A stretch of DNA of 64,000 bases. Source: SXZD01 sp034680345 (GTDB lineage Bacteria > Pseudomonadota > Gammaproteobacteria > Burkholderiales > Burkholderiaceae_B). The DNA lies in NCBI GenBank assembly GCA_034680345.1, contig JAXISZ010000005.1, positions 40,285 through 104,284 on the forward strand. Reading direction: 5' to 3'. A model generated the notes under the pieces. It had not been told where the DNA came from, ran no database searches, and saw only the letters and a program-made list of their open reading frames with translations. Position 1 is the stretch's first letter. Each line of letters starts with the position of its first letter. Positions 1-8,677 of the stretch are shown here, piece after piece. The translations under genes and the position numbers were made by a program.

Positions 1-426
1 AAACCGTTGATCGGCTAAAAAAGCACTAGCAATTAAAAGCCCGTCACCAAAATTGTGAATGGATTCCCCCAACAATATTAAAAAACCACCGCGACCCGCA
101 TGCTCGGCATCAAACCCATATGCATGATTATGGCCATCCTGTTCATGGTGATGGTTATGACGCAAGAGCGAAAGCTTTTCAAGCACAAAGAAACCCAACA
201 GCCCCCCCAGCAACCAAGCAAACAAAGGGTGGTGATTGCCTTGTGATCTGTCAAATGCTTCAGGCAGCAAATGCAATAAAGCAGCCGACAACAAAACCCC
301 AGTTGACACACTAACCAAAGGGTCAATCCAACGCTGTAGACAAATTTTGCCAAGTAAAAAAACAAGAAAAATGCTGAGATAAACACCAGCTCCTGCGGCT
401 AGCATTACCGTTGCAATCAAAAACAT
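1..426 (-). CDS. ZIP-family metal transporter, N-terminal part (cut by window edge)
   Basis: Reading the minus strand from the ATG at 426 gives 142 residues that run off the left edge. It starts MFLIATVMLAAGAG with hydrophobic segments at about residues 1-26, 37-54 and 68-84. A histidine-rich stretch (RHNHHHEQDGHNH) follows, then ESIHNFGDG near residue 120. The His-rich loop after TM3 and the HNxxDG metal-site motif in TM4 are hallmarks of ZIP (ZupT/GufA-like) inner-membrane importers of zinc or other divalent metals. The start follows polA by about 110 bp on the same strand. The C-terminal half lies outside the window, and the metal cannot be told. Confidence 0.85.
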   Translation of the reverse strand, partial: MFLIATVMLAAGAGVYLSIFLVFLLGKICLQRWIDPLVSVSTGVLLSAALLHLLPEAFDRSQGNHHPLFAWLLGGLLGFFVLEKLSLLRHNHHHEQDGHNHAYGFDAEHAGRGGFLILLGESIHNFGDGLLIASAFLADQRF

Positions 427-534
427 CACCAAAACCTTTTTAAAACTGCTTTAGTACCAGAGGCACCAAAAAAACATGTTTTTAAACATCCATTTATGTA
501 CCCGATTTATGCGCCTAATGAATTCTCACTCTAA

Positions 535-3432
535 TTAATGCGCCTCATCCCAATTGCTACCCACACCTATATTAATTTCTAAAGGCACTTGAAGCCAAGC
601 TTGTCCTGTCATGGCTTCATGCAAAATTGAAGTGAGTTCAGTTAATTCAGAATTAGGCACCTCCAACACCACCTCATCATGCACCTGCATCACCATACGA
701 GAACGCAAACCTTGCGCTAAGATTTTCCCATCAATGGCAATCATCGCTTTTTTAATTAAATCAGCCGCTGTGCCCTGCATTGGCGCATTAATAGCTGCAC
801 GCTCAGCAGCAGCTCGACGAGGCCCATTAGCGCTGTTAATTTCGGGCAACCATAGGCGCCGGCCAAACACAGTTTCTACATACTGCTGAGCTTTGGCCTG
901 CTCACGAATCTCTTCCATATAACGTGCCACACCAGGATAACGCATAAAATAACGATCAATATACAAGCGAGCCGCTTGTCGTGTAATTCCCAAATTAGCA
1001 GCCAAACCAAAAGCGCTCATGCCATAGATTAATCCAAAATTAATCACCTTAGCGGTACGGCGTTGCTCCGCTGTTACTTGAGTCAATGGCAATCCAAAAA
1101 TCTCACTGGCGGTGGCACGGTGTACGTCTTCACCTGAAGCAAAGGCCGCACACAAGGCTTGGTCATTAGAAATATGCGCCATAATGCGCAGCTCAATTTG
1201 AGAGTAATCTGCAGAAACAATCACATGATCAGCAGAGGCGATGAATGCCGCTCGCACCCGCCGGCCTTCTGGGGTTCGAATTGGAATGTTTTGCAAATTA
1301 GGGTCATTGCTGGTTAACCGCCCAGTAACAGCTACAGCCTGAGCATAATGGGTATGCACCCGCCCAGTGCTTGGACGAATCATCGTTGGAAGCTTATCGG
1401 TGTATGTATTTTTAAGCTTTGACAAGCTGCGATGCTCAAGCAACAACTTAGGCAAAGAATAGTTTTCAGCCAATTGGGTTAAAACCTCTTCAGAAGTTGA
1501 ATGGCTACCACCAGCTGTTTTTTTCACCACAGGCAACCTTAACTGGTCAAATAAAACTTCACCCACCTGCTTGGGCGAATTTAAATTAAACTGCCGCCCC
1601 GCCATGCCATAAGCTTGATTTTCAATTTCTTGCAGCCGTAGACTCAATTCGTGACTTTGCGCCCGTAATTTTTCAGCGTCAATCAATACACCATACGCCT
1701 CTATGCGTTGTAATACAGCAAGACTTGGCATTTCTATGTCACGGTAAACTGATAACAACCTTTCATCTTGCTGCAACTGCGGATAAAGCGCACAATGCAA
1801 ACGCAAGGTGACCTCAGCGTCTTCGGCTGAGTAAATCGCAGCGACTTCTATTGGCACCTCGTTAAAACTCAACTGCAATGGTTTTTTACCCACAACCTCT
1901 TCGTAGGACATGGTTTTGTGATTAATCCAACGCAAAGCTAAAAAGTCCATATTGTGCGGTCGGTGTGCTTCCAACACATAACTTTGCAACATGGTGTCGT
2001 GCTGCAAACCAGCTACTGTAACACCATGGGTTGCCAATACATGCAAATCAAACTTAGCGTTTTGCGCTAATTTAGGTCGGCTTGCATCTGTGAACCATGG
2101 CGTTAGCACTCCTAAAATTTCTTTCAAAGACATCTGCGGCTGCGCATCCACTTGTACATGCGCTATAGGAATATAAAACCCCTGGCCAGCCTGAGTGGCA
2201 AAAGCCAAACCCACCAAATTAGCAGCCAAAGCGTCTAAACTGTCTGTTTCCGTATCAAAACAAACCAAATTAGCTTGCAACAATTGCTCTAATAAACGCT
2301 GTAAATCGTCACGGGTATTCACCAATTCACAGATTAGCTGAGCAGCAGTTGTTGTTGGATGATCAAATAAAGCATTGGGCTGTGCAAGAGGGAGAGTTAA
2401 GCCGTGGACTTGTAAAACCTGATTTTCAGCCAGATTGGTCGCATTAACCGCTACAACGCTAGCCACATCTGAAGAAAAATCGGTATTATCAAGGCTGATG
2501 GTCTCAGAACAATCAGCAAATAAATCCCCCTGCAATGAAGTATTGACTGGTTCTGCTTGTATACCACCTAAGGCTTGAAACCATGTTTTAAATTCAAAAC
2601 GTCGATACAATTCTTTTAATTTTTCAGTGTCAGGTGCTTTGGGCTTTAAAACAGACCAATCAGGCACCTGCTCACTTAAATCAAGCTGGCATGCAATGGT
2701 TAACAGTTTTTTGGCCATCGGCAACCAATCCAAAGACTGTCGTAAATTTTTCCCCACCACGCCGCTGATTTCATGGGCTTGAGCCATCACCGCTTCGAGG
2801 CTGCCATAGGTGGTAATCCACTTAGCGGATGTTTTAGGACCCACTTTTTCTACGCCCGGAATATTATCAACTGCGTCCCCCATCAGGCTTAAATAATCAA
2901 CAATTTGACTGGGTTGAACACCAAATTTTTCTTTCACACCAGGCGGATCCAATAATACACGGGTCATGGTATTAACCAAATGCACTTTATCGTTGACCAA
3001 TTGTGCCATATCTTTGTCACCAGTAGATATTAGAACGTGATCGAACCCCTGGTCCACTGCCAACGTAGCCAGTGTTCCAATCACGTCATCGGCTTCAACA
3101 CCCGAAACCGAAAGCACCGGCCAACCCAATGCCTGCACTACTTCATAAATATCAACAATTTGTAAACGCAAATCATCGGGCATTGCAGCGCGATTCGCTT
3201 TATACTGATTATACCAATCATCGCGAAAATTCTTGCCTGGCGCGTCAAACACGCATGCTAAATAAAGTTGAGCGTTTCCATCTGTTCGGTCACTTGACCA
3301 AAACGCCTTCAACATATTAACCATGCCATAAATGGCACCAGTAGGTTCCCCTGCACGGTTACGCAGGTCTGGCATAGCATGAAAGGCGCGGTATAAATAA
3401 CTTGATCCATCAACTAGGAGCAATTGTTTCAT
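535..3432 (-). CDS. polA: DNA polymerase I
   Basis: A 965-residue, full-length Pol I for Okazaki fragment maturation and repair synthesis. The N-terminal 5'-3' exonuclease domain (about 1-290) opens with LLLVDGSSYLYRAFHA and contains the VEADDVIGTLA helix. The 3'-5' proofreading domain keeps the metal-binding FDTETD (about residue 393), so proofreading is probably active. The polymerase domain has motif A DYSQIELRIMAH (about 742), the O-helix RRTAKVINFGLIYG and motif C VHDEV (about 915). The length slightly exceeds the usual 930 residues. The start codon lies one base from the start of the divergent LOG-family gene. The ZIP gene follows on the same strand. Confidence 0.97.
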   Translation of the reverse strand: MKQLLLVDGSSYLYRAFHAMPDLRNRAGEPTGAIYGMVNMLKAFWSSDRTDGNAQLYLACVFDAPGKNFRDDWYNQYKANRAAMPDDLRLQIVDIYEVVQALGWPVLSVSGVEADDVIGTLATLAVDQGFDHVLISTGDKDMAQLVNDKVHLVNTMTRVLLDPPGVKEKFGVQPSQIVDYLSLMGDAVDNIPGVEKVGPKTSAKWITTYGSLEAVMAQAHEISGVVGKNLRQSLDWLPMAKKLLTIACQLDLSEQVPDWSVLKPKAPDTEKLKELYRRFEFKTWFQALGGIQAEPVNTSLQGDLFADCSETISLDNTDFSSDVASVVAVNATNLAENQVLQVHGLTLPLAQPNALFDHPTTTAAQLICELVNTRDDLQRLLEQLLQANLVCFDTETDSLDALAANLVGLAFATQAGQGFYIPIAHVQVDAQPQMSLKEILGVLTPWFTDASRPKLAQNAKFDLHVLATHGVTVAGLQHDTMLQSYVLEAHRPHNMDFLALRWINHKTMSYEEVVGKKPLQLSFNEVPIEVAAIYSAEDAEVTLRLHCALYPQLQQDERLLSVYRDIEMPSLAVLQRIEAYGVLIDAEKLRAQSHELSLRLQEIENQAYGMAGRQFNLNSPKQVGEVLFDQLRLPVVKKTAGGSHSTSEEVLTQLAENYSLPKLLLEHRSLSKLKNTYTDKLPTMIRPSTGRVHTHYAQAVAVTGRLTSNDPNLQNIPIRTPEGRRVRAAFIASADHVIVSADYSQIELRIMAHISNDQALCAAFASGEDVHRATASEIFGLPLTQVTAEQRRTAKVINFGLIYGMSAFGLAANLGITRQAARLYIDRYFMRYPGVARYMEEIREQAKAQQYVETVFGRRLWLPEINSANGPRRAAAERAAINAPMQGTAADLIKKAMIAIDGKILAQGLRSRMVMQVHDEVVLEVPNSELTELTSILHEAMTGQAWLQVPLEINIGVGSNWDEAH

Positions 3433-3433
3433 T

Positions 3434-4168
3434 ATGGTTCATTCAAAAAATATTCTCTCATTGCGTTCTCTTCCTGGTAAAGAACGCTCCACTTCTGTTA
3501 AGGCCCGCGAATCGTGGCACATTCTTGGCATTATGTCAGAGTTTATCGAAGCCACTGAACGGCTATCCGATATTCGCCCTTGCGTATCCATATTTGGCAG
3601 CGCACGCACTCCCAAAGACCATCCGTACTATCACTTAACTGAACGCACAGCACGTATGCTATCTGACGCTGGCTTTGCAGTTATCAGCGGTGGTGGTCCT
3701 GGTATTATGGAAGCCGCAAACAAAGGCGCTTTTGAGGGAAAATCCCCTAGCGTTGGGCTAAATATTGAATTACCTTTCGAGCAATCCGGCAATGATTTTC
3801 AAAACATTTCTCTAAAGTTTAGACACTTCTTTGCCCGAAAAGTAGCCTTTGCCAAATATGCTACAGCCTATATTGTGATGCCTGGTGGGTTTGGTACCCT
3901 CGACGAAATGTTTGAAGCCCTAACCCTAATTCAAACGGGCAAAGAACGAAAAATACCCATTATATTAATGGGAGGGGATTTTTGGACCGGATTATTAGCG
4001 TGGATCAAAAACCCCCTGTTGGCTGAAGGCATGATCAGCCCCAGCGATATTGATTTAATTACACAAGTTGAAACACCCGAACAAGCACTAGAAGCTATTT
4101 TCCTGTTTTATGAACGCCGCGCTTTTGCACCCTCACCCGAGGAAGGTGAACGTTTGCTAGATTTATAA
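3434..4168 (+). CDS. LOG-family (TIGR00730) nucleotide phosphoribohydrolase-like protein
   Basis: A 244-residue Rossmann-fold protein of the Lonely Guy/TIGR00730 family, whose characterised members release the base from nucleoside 5'-monophosphates. The family signature PGGFGTLDEMFE is present, with the upstream SGGGPGIMEAANKGAFEG nucleotide-binding loop. The N-terminus contains ARESW..GIMSEFIEATERL, as I recall it from betaproteobacterial homologues, which supports the ATG at 3434 over the internal ATG at 3533. An AGGAG lies about 13 nt upstream, rather far. The start is head-to-head with polA with one base between. The end is 3 bp from the convergent ankyrin gene. The cellular substrate is not known. 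Confidence 0.88.
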   Translation: MVHSKNILSLRSLPGKERSTSVKARESWHILGIMSEFIEATERLSDIRPCVSIFGSARTPKDHPYYHLTERTARMLSDAGFAVISGGGPGIMEAANKGAFEGKSPSVGLNIELPFEQSGNDFQNISLKFRHFFARKVAFAKYATAYIVMPGGFGTLDEMFEALTLIQTGKERKIPIILMGGDFWTGLLAWIKNPLLAEGMISPSDIDLITQVETPEQALEAIFLFYERRAFAPSPEEGERLLDL

Positions 4169-4171
4169 ATT

Positions 4172-6205
4172 TTACTCAGTGGCCTTTTGAATAAAACCTC
4201 GAACTGCACCAGCGTTATTCAAAATATTCAAACAGCTTTGAAACTCTGCTGAAGAGCGCTGGTTTGAAAACGCTTCTAGGATATCCATAGCAGTTCGGCC
4301 GTCACTATCCGTCATATTTACGTCAGCGCCATTGTCAATTAAAAGCGACAAAATGTCTGGTTGCAGATTAAGAACTCCAAACATTAACGCTGTCGCGCCT
4401 TGCGTATTTTGAAGATTCACGTCAGCGTCATGATCAATTAAATATTTCATAAGATCAATTTTTTTTTCATCAGCAGCCCTCATCAACGGAGTAAGACCAT
4501 CCAAATATTTTTTATCTACGTTAGCACCAGCATTAATCAATACGGGAAGAAAATCGAGTCGATTATGCTTAATCGCCATAAGAAAAGGAGTCTCTTGATT
4601 GTGATTACGAATCTCTGTATTTGGACACACCAATAATAAAGCTGAAAGCTTAACAAGCTCATCCGAATAAATACTCTCAAACAACTCTCTTTCAGCAGAC
4701 TCGATTAAACCGAGAGACGTTAAAACAACACCTTGTTCTTTCAAATATTTCACATCATCTAATAAATGATTCTTTGCACTACGAAAAATCAGTAATTCCG
4801 CCAAATCTCTAAAGGAGGAAATATTTAAAAACTTCTGAGCAATCACAGAATTTCTTTCATTGCAGATTTTTTTAAAAAACCCTGCAAGCCAATCCTTCTT
4901 AGCGCTATCAGACAAGGCACTGCTAATTTCTTCAGATGTAATCCACTCAAAAGACTTAACAAAATCAGCATGACAATAATGTGCACGATGCATGAATGAC
5001 TGAGACTTAGTAAACACATCTATCCAAGTCAAACAACCATTTTTCTTAATTTGAGACGTACCATATGTATCCTGTAACTGGAACACAGTTTTTGTATTTG
5101 GAGACTCAGACCCCAAAAAAACCTCGGCATTTTCCGCCAATTGCAAAGCAATTAAAGTTGGATCATCTTGTAAAAAAATTTTATCATTGTTTTTGTTAAC
5201 ATCAAAAAACAGGGAAGACTCAATGTGCCCATATCTTTTGGATATGCCTAGCGTAATTTGATCAGGGCAAATAGAATTCCATTCACTTGCTTGAATGGGT
5301 AATTGCACACCTAATTCCTTTAAATCCGCTTTAAAATCTTCAATACACTGTTGGGCCAATTTAAAAAATAAAACGTCTTGAGAAAAATAGCTTTGTAACT
5401 TTTGACTCAAACCCTGATTTAAATCAGCAATAACATATTGTTTAACTCCCGAAGCAAATACATCGTTGATATTGATAGGATCCAATTCCAGTTCCAAAGC
5501 CATCTGACTTTTAACTACGCTTACATAGTGAACTTCGCTACCTTGTCTTAATAGTTCTGGAATCGAAGAGTGCTTACGATAAAAATCCAAAACTACTTGA
5601 TTAAATAATTCATTTTTAAAAAAACCTAGCGTTCCTTTTATCGGATTAGTTGAATTAATTAAATTGCTAATAGTTAAAAAATAGTTCAGTCTATACAAAA
5701 CGCCAGGGCCACAGTGCGACATACCGTCAGTCGCTTGAAGTAAGTACAACTCTAAGTTGTTACGAAAAATACTTTTTTCATGCTCATTAGGAAGTTGTTG
5801 GTACTGTTGCAACAGTTCATCAATTTTTAATAAAAAATTACTTACTGTCTTTAAAAGATCCGTAATATTTGCATCGATAAATGCTTTCTTGGCAACCTCC
5901 ACATTCATAGATGAACTCATACTTTCTATTTCAGTAAAACCAAGTCGCTTCAAAAAAACAAATAAATTCTGCTGAATATCCCCACTCAGGTGCGCACCAT
6001 TAATTTTGGCAACAACATCACGTGCTGCTGCAGACCATTGCGCTGATAATTGCCCTTGAGCAAAATTCTTATAAACCGCATCGCCTGTTCCCAAAGCACC
6101 CCAATCAACATTGAGCGCATTTGGTATTGAATGATTTTCCTCTGGCAAGGCATTTGCAACACCAGGCAACGGTAGCCCAATATATAAACTTCTGATATTT
6201 TCCAT
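4172..6205 (-). CDS. Large protein with C-terminal ankyrin repeats, function unknown
   Basis: 677 residues. The C-terminus holds about four ankyrin repeats (roughly 533-665), visible as ETPFLMAIKHNRLDFLPVLI, GLTPLMRAADEKKIDLMKYL, GATALMFGVLNLQPDILSLL and GRTAMDILEAF, each followed by an NAGANV/GADVN-type turn. I do not recognise the first 530 residues. They have no signal peptide or clear membrane segment and look like a soluble, mostly helical protein. The gene is AT-rich and sits between the polA/LOG pair and the DUF2782-thrB pair, so it looks inserted into a core region. Ankyrin repeats mediate protein binding. A role as a secreted effector is possible but nothing in the sequence proves export. 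Confidence 0.8.
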   Translation of the reverse strand: MENIRSLYIGLPLPGVANALPEENHSIPNALNVDWGALGTGDAVYKNFAQGQLSAQWSAAARDVVAKINGAHLSGDIQQNLFVFLKRLGFTEIESMSSSMNVEVAKKAFIDANITDLLKTVSNFLLKIDELLQQYQQLPNEHEKSIFRNNLELYLLQATDGMSHCGPGVLYRLNYFLTISNLINSTNPIKGTLGFFKNELFNQVVLDFYRKHSSIPELLRQGSEVHYVSVVKSQMALELELDPININDVFASGVKQYVIADLNQGLSQKLQSYFSQDVLFFKLAQQCIEDFKADLKELGVQLPIQASEWNSICPDQITLGISKRYGHIESSLFFDVNKNNDKIFLQDDPTLIALQLAENAEVFLGSESPNTKTVFQLQDTYGTSQIKKNGCLTWIDVFTKSQSFMHRAHYCHADFVKSFEWITSEEISSALSDSAKKDWLAGFFKKICNERNSVIAQKFLNISSFRDLAELLIFRSAKNHLLDDVKYLKEQGVVLTSLGLIESAERELFESIYSDELVKLSALLLVCPNTEIRNHNQETPFLMAIKHNRLDFLPVLINAGANVDKKYLDGLTPLMRAADEKKIDLMKYLIDHDADVNLQNTQGATALMFGVLNLQPDILSLLIDNGADVNMTDSDGRTAMDILEAFSNQRSSAEFQSCLNILNNAGAVRGFIQKATE

Positions 6206-6445
6206 AAACCCAACTTTAACAACTTAAATACAATTAAGTAACAAAAAAAATGATTGAGTTTCAATAAAAAAGAATTAATCAAAAACAGGAGGGGGTTAAC
6301 TACGAAGTGCGACCACTTATAAAAAATTAATGACCATGCAATAACAATCATTTAATGCAGAAAGACATCAAAACAACGTAACATCGGTTTATAATCAATT
6401 TACTTGTTTATTGCTCCAGTAAAAATGGGCTTCTAAGGAAAATCT

Positions 6446-6805
6446 ATGAACCTTCAACGCTTATTTTGTATTGTGCTGTCTTGGTGCCTCCTTGAGGTTA
6501 ATTTGCTTTCAAACGCATGGGCTGAAGTTGAACAACAATTAAAAGTTGAACCTCCTTTACCACCGAATATGCTCAGCAATTCAGATTCAATTGAAACACT
6601 CGAACCCACAGTAACTGTTTATTCAGAAGCAGACCGCGAAATTGAAGAATACCGTCTTCGCGGGCGTTTATTTGCAATGCGAGTCAAAGTAAAACAAGCC
6701 CCATCGTACTGGCTTATTGATCTTGACGGTTCTGGACGAATGGTTCCGGGTCAAGGCATTGGTACATCAATCTCAATGCCCCAATGGGTACTGAAGGAGT
6801 TTTAA
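6446..6805 (+). CDS. DUF2782 domain periplasmic protein
   Basis: A 119-residue protein with a Sec signal peptide (MNLQRLFCIVLSWCLLEVNL, cleavage probably after SNAWA) and a C-terminal domain of DUF2782 type: IEEYRLRGRLFAMRV, then YWLIDLDGSG and a final PQWVLKEF. AAGGA stands 7 nt before the ATG. It is 3 bp upstream of thrB, and DUF2782 genes usually neighbour thrB and polA in betaproteobacteria. The function of the domain is not known. Exported location is inferred from the signal peptide. Confidence 0.82.
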   Translation: MNLQRLFCIVLSWCLLEVNLLSNAWAEVEQQLKVEPPLPPNMLSNSDSIETLEPTVTVYSEADREIEEYRLRGRLFAMRVKVKQAPSYWLIDLDGSGRMVPGQGIGTSISMPQWVLKEF

Positions 6806-6808
6806 TTC

Positions 6809-7771
6809 ATGGCTGTATTTACGCCAATCAAGCAAGATGAGCTTTTACCTTGGTTAAATCAGCTCAACATTAATTCTCTACACGCACTCGAAGGCATTGC
6901 CAGCGGCATAGAAAATACCAATTATTTTGTTAATACGAATTGCGGCGAATTTGTATTAACCGTTTTTGAAAAACTAGGTTCTCAAGAACTGCCCTACTAT
7001 TTAGGATTAATGGAGCACTTAGCAGCCAACCAGCTACCCGTGCCCCGCCCTAAAGCAAATCCCAACAGCAGTGAACTTTTTTCTTTTTTGCATAAAAAAC
7101 CAGCAGCTCTGGTAGACCGCTTACCAGGTCAATCTGTGACCCAACCCAATTCGGCGCAATGCCACGCCATTGGTGAGTTTTGTGCCAAAGCACACCGCGC
7201 AGCCAGCAACTTTAAGCCGTATTATGCCAATCCACGTGGATTACCTTGGTGGCAAATCACTCAAGCAACGGTTCAACCTTTTTTACCACAAAGCTTAGCC
7301 AATTTACTTGAAGAAGAAATTAAAGAACAAACCGCTTTTTCCAACACGGCACCGTATCGTTCTCTTCCAGAAGGCCCTATTCACGCTGATTTATTTCGCG
7401 ATAATGCGCTGTTTGAAGGCGATCGCTTAGGCGGGGTCATTGATTTTTATTTTGCTGGAAATGATAAATGGTTATTTGATTTAGCTGTGTGCATCAACGA
7501 CTGGTGTATTAATCACTTAACCGGTGAAATTCAGCCCCATTTAGCAACAGCGCTACTTGAAGGATACGCTAAAATTCAAGCCTTTAGTATTGCAGACCAA
7601 CAAGCCTGGCCAATGATGCTGCGCGCAGCCGCCCTGCGTTTCTGGATCAGTCGACTATACGATTTTTATTTACCCAGACCTGCTGAAATACTAACGCCCA
7701 AAGACCCAACTCATTTTGAGCGAATCTTGCTCCAACGGCGTAGCGGCAACATCCCCCTCCTGAATCGATAA
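6809..7771 (+). CDS. thrB: Homoserine kinase (APH-fold, ThrB type II)
   Basis: A 320-residue enzyme that phosphorylates homoserine in threonine synthesis. It belongs to the aminoglycoside-phosphotransferase-like class of ThrB, not the GHMP class. Seen are the N-terminal GIASGIENTNYFV, the catalytic loop GPIHADLFRDNALF (Asp/Asn, about residues 190-203) and the metal-binding VIDFYFAG. AAGGAG lies 9 nt before the ATG. It is probably co-transcribed with the DUF2782 gene 3 bp upstream and the membrane protein gene 18 bp downstream. Confidence 0.95.
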   Translation: MAVFTPIKQDELLPWLNQLNINSLHALEGIASGIENTNYFVNTNCGEFVLTVFEKLGSQELPYYLGLMEHLAANQLPVPRPKANPNSSELFSFLHKKPAALVDRLPGQSVTQPNSAQCHAIGEFCAKAHRAASNFKPYYANPRGLPWWQITQATVQPFLPQSLANLLEEEIKEQTAFSNTAPYRSLPEGPIHADLFRDNALFEGDRLGGVIDFYFAGNDKWLFDLAVCINDWCINHLTGEIQPHLATALLEGYAKIQAFSIADQQAWPMMLRAAALRFWISRLYDFYLPRPAEILTPKDPTHFERILLQRRSGNIPLLNR

Positions 7772-7789
7772 AAATTTTTTAAAATAAAT

Positions 7790-8605
7790 ATGATAAGTAA
7801 CGCACTTACTCTACCCCCTCGCGAAGGTTGGAACTGGCTTTTGTATGGGTGGCAACTGTTCCGTAAAAACCCGCGAGCCGCTTTGATACTAGCCAGCACA
7901 TATTTTGGCATTGTCATCTTCTTAAGCGTTTTAATTCCTTTTATTGGCTCTATTTTTACCCTGATTTTACTGCCAGGGCTAACTGCTAGCACCATGCTTA
8001 GTTGCCGCATGATTATACACAACCAAATTATTACGCCCAGTTGTTCAGTGCACGCTTTTTTTATTGAAAATAAGCGTTTTTCAAAACCACTGCTAAAACT
8101 TGGGCTGTCATATTGTGTAGTTGTTCTCATCTGCTCTATTGCTGTCTCGCAATTCATTTCGTTTGATTTAAGCTTACTTCAAAAAAACAATCAAGAGATG
8201 AAATCAGAGGTTGCAATCGATTTTTTCATAAAACTGTTGTTGCTAGCTTTGGCTTATATTCCAGTTATGATGTCCTTTTGGTTTGCCCCTGTATTGGTAC
8301 TTTGGCATGAAATGCCACCAACAAAAGCTATTTTTTTTAGTTTTATTGCCTCTTGGCGCAACAGATTATGTTTTTTAACTTATGCGCTTAACTGTTTTTT
8401 TTGGCTCATATTAACAAGTTTATGCTTTGGATTACTAATAGCCGTATTGCCCATGCCTAGTTTTTTAATTTTTACCTTTAATTTTGCAATCGCGATTGTT
8501 TTTAGTGCTGTGTTGCAATGCAGTTTTCTACCGTCTTATCTGTCTATTTTTGAACATGAAATATTTGAAACAATCTTCAAAAACAACCCATTGCATAAAA
8601 CCTAG
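7790..8605 (+). CDS. BPSS1780-family membrane protein
   Basis: 271 residues, with about five or six hydrophobic segments (roughly 35-60, 60-80, 105-125, 145-170, 195-225, 225-250). The N-terminus LPPREGWNWLLYGWQLFRKNP matches the family of uncharacterised betaproteobacterial inner-membrane proteins named after Burkholderia BPSS1780, often found beside thrB. It follows thrB by 18 bp and is probably in the same operon. No clear Shine-Dalgarno precedes the ATG. Its role is unknown. It converges on uvrD, with only about 70 bp of AT-rich sequence between them. Confidence 0.78.
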   Translation: MISNALTLPPREGWNWLLYGWQLFRKNPRAALILASTYFGIVIFLSVLIPFIGSIFTLILLPGLTASTMLSCRMIIHNQIITPSCSVHAFFIENKRFSKPLLKLGLSYCVVVLICSIAVSQFISFDLSLLQKNNQEMKSEVAIDFFIKLLLLALAYIPVMMSFWFAPVLVLWHEMPPTKAIFFSFIASWRNRLCFLTYALNCFFWLILTSLCFGLLIAVLPMPSFLIFTFNFAIAIVFSAVLQCSFLPSYLSIFEHEIFETIFKNNPLHKT

Positions 8606-8677
8606 AATAGGCTAAAATTAAAACCACAGTAAATAAATCGACAGCATAAGGTTAGTTTATTGACCACTCCTATAAAT

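Noticed and set aside
78..386. A 102-residue minus-strand frame near the left edge
   Set aside because: It is an out-of-frame reading of the ZIP transporter, whose own frame is open from 426 to the edge and carries clear family motifs.
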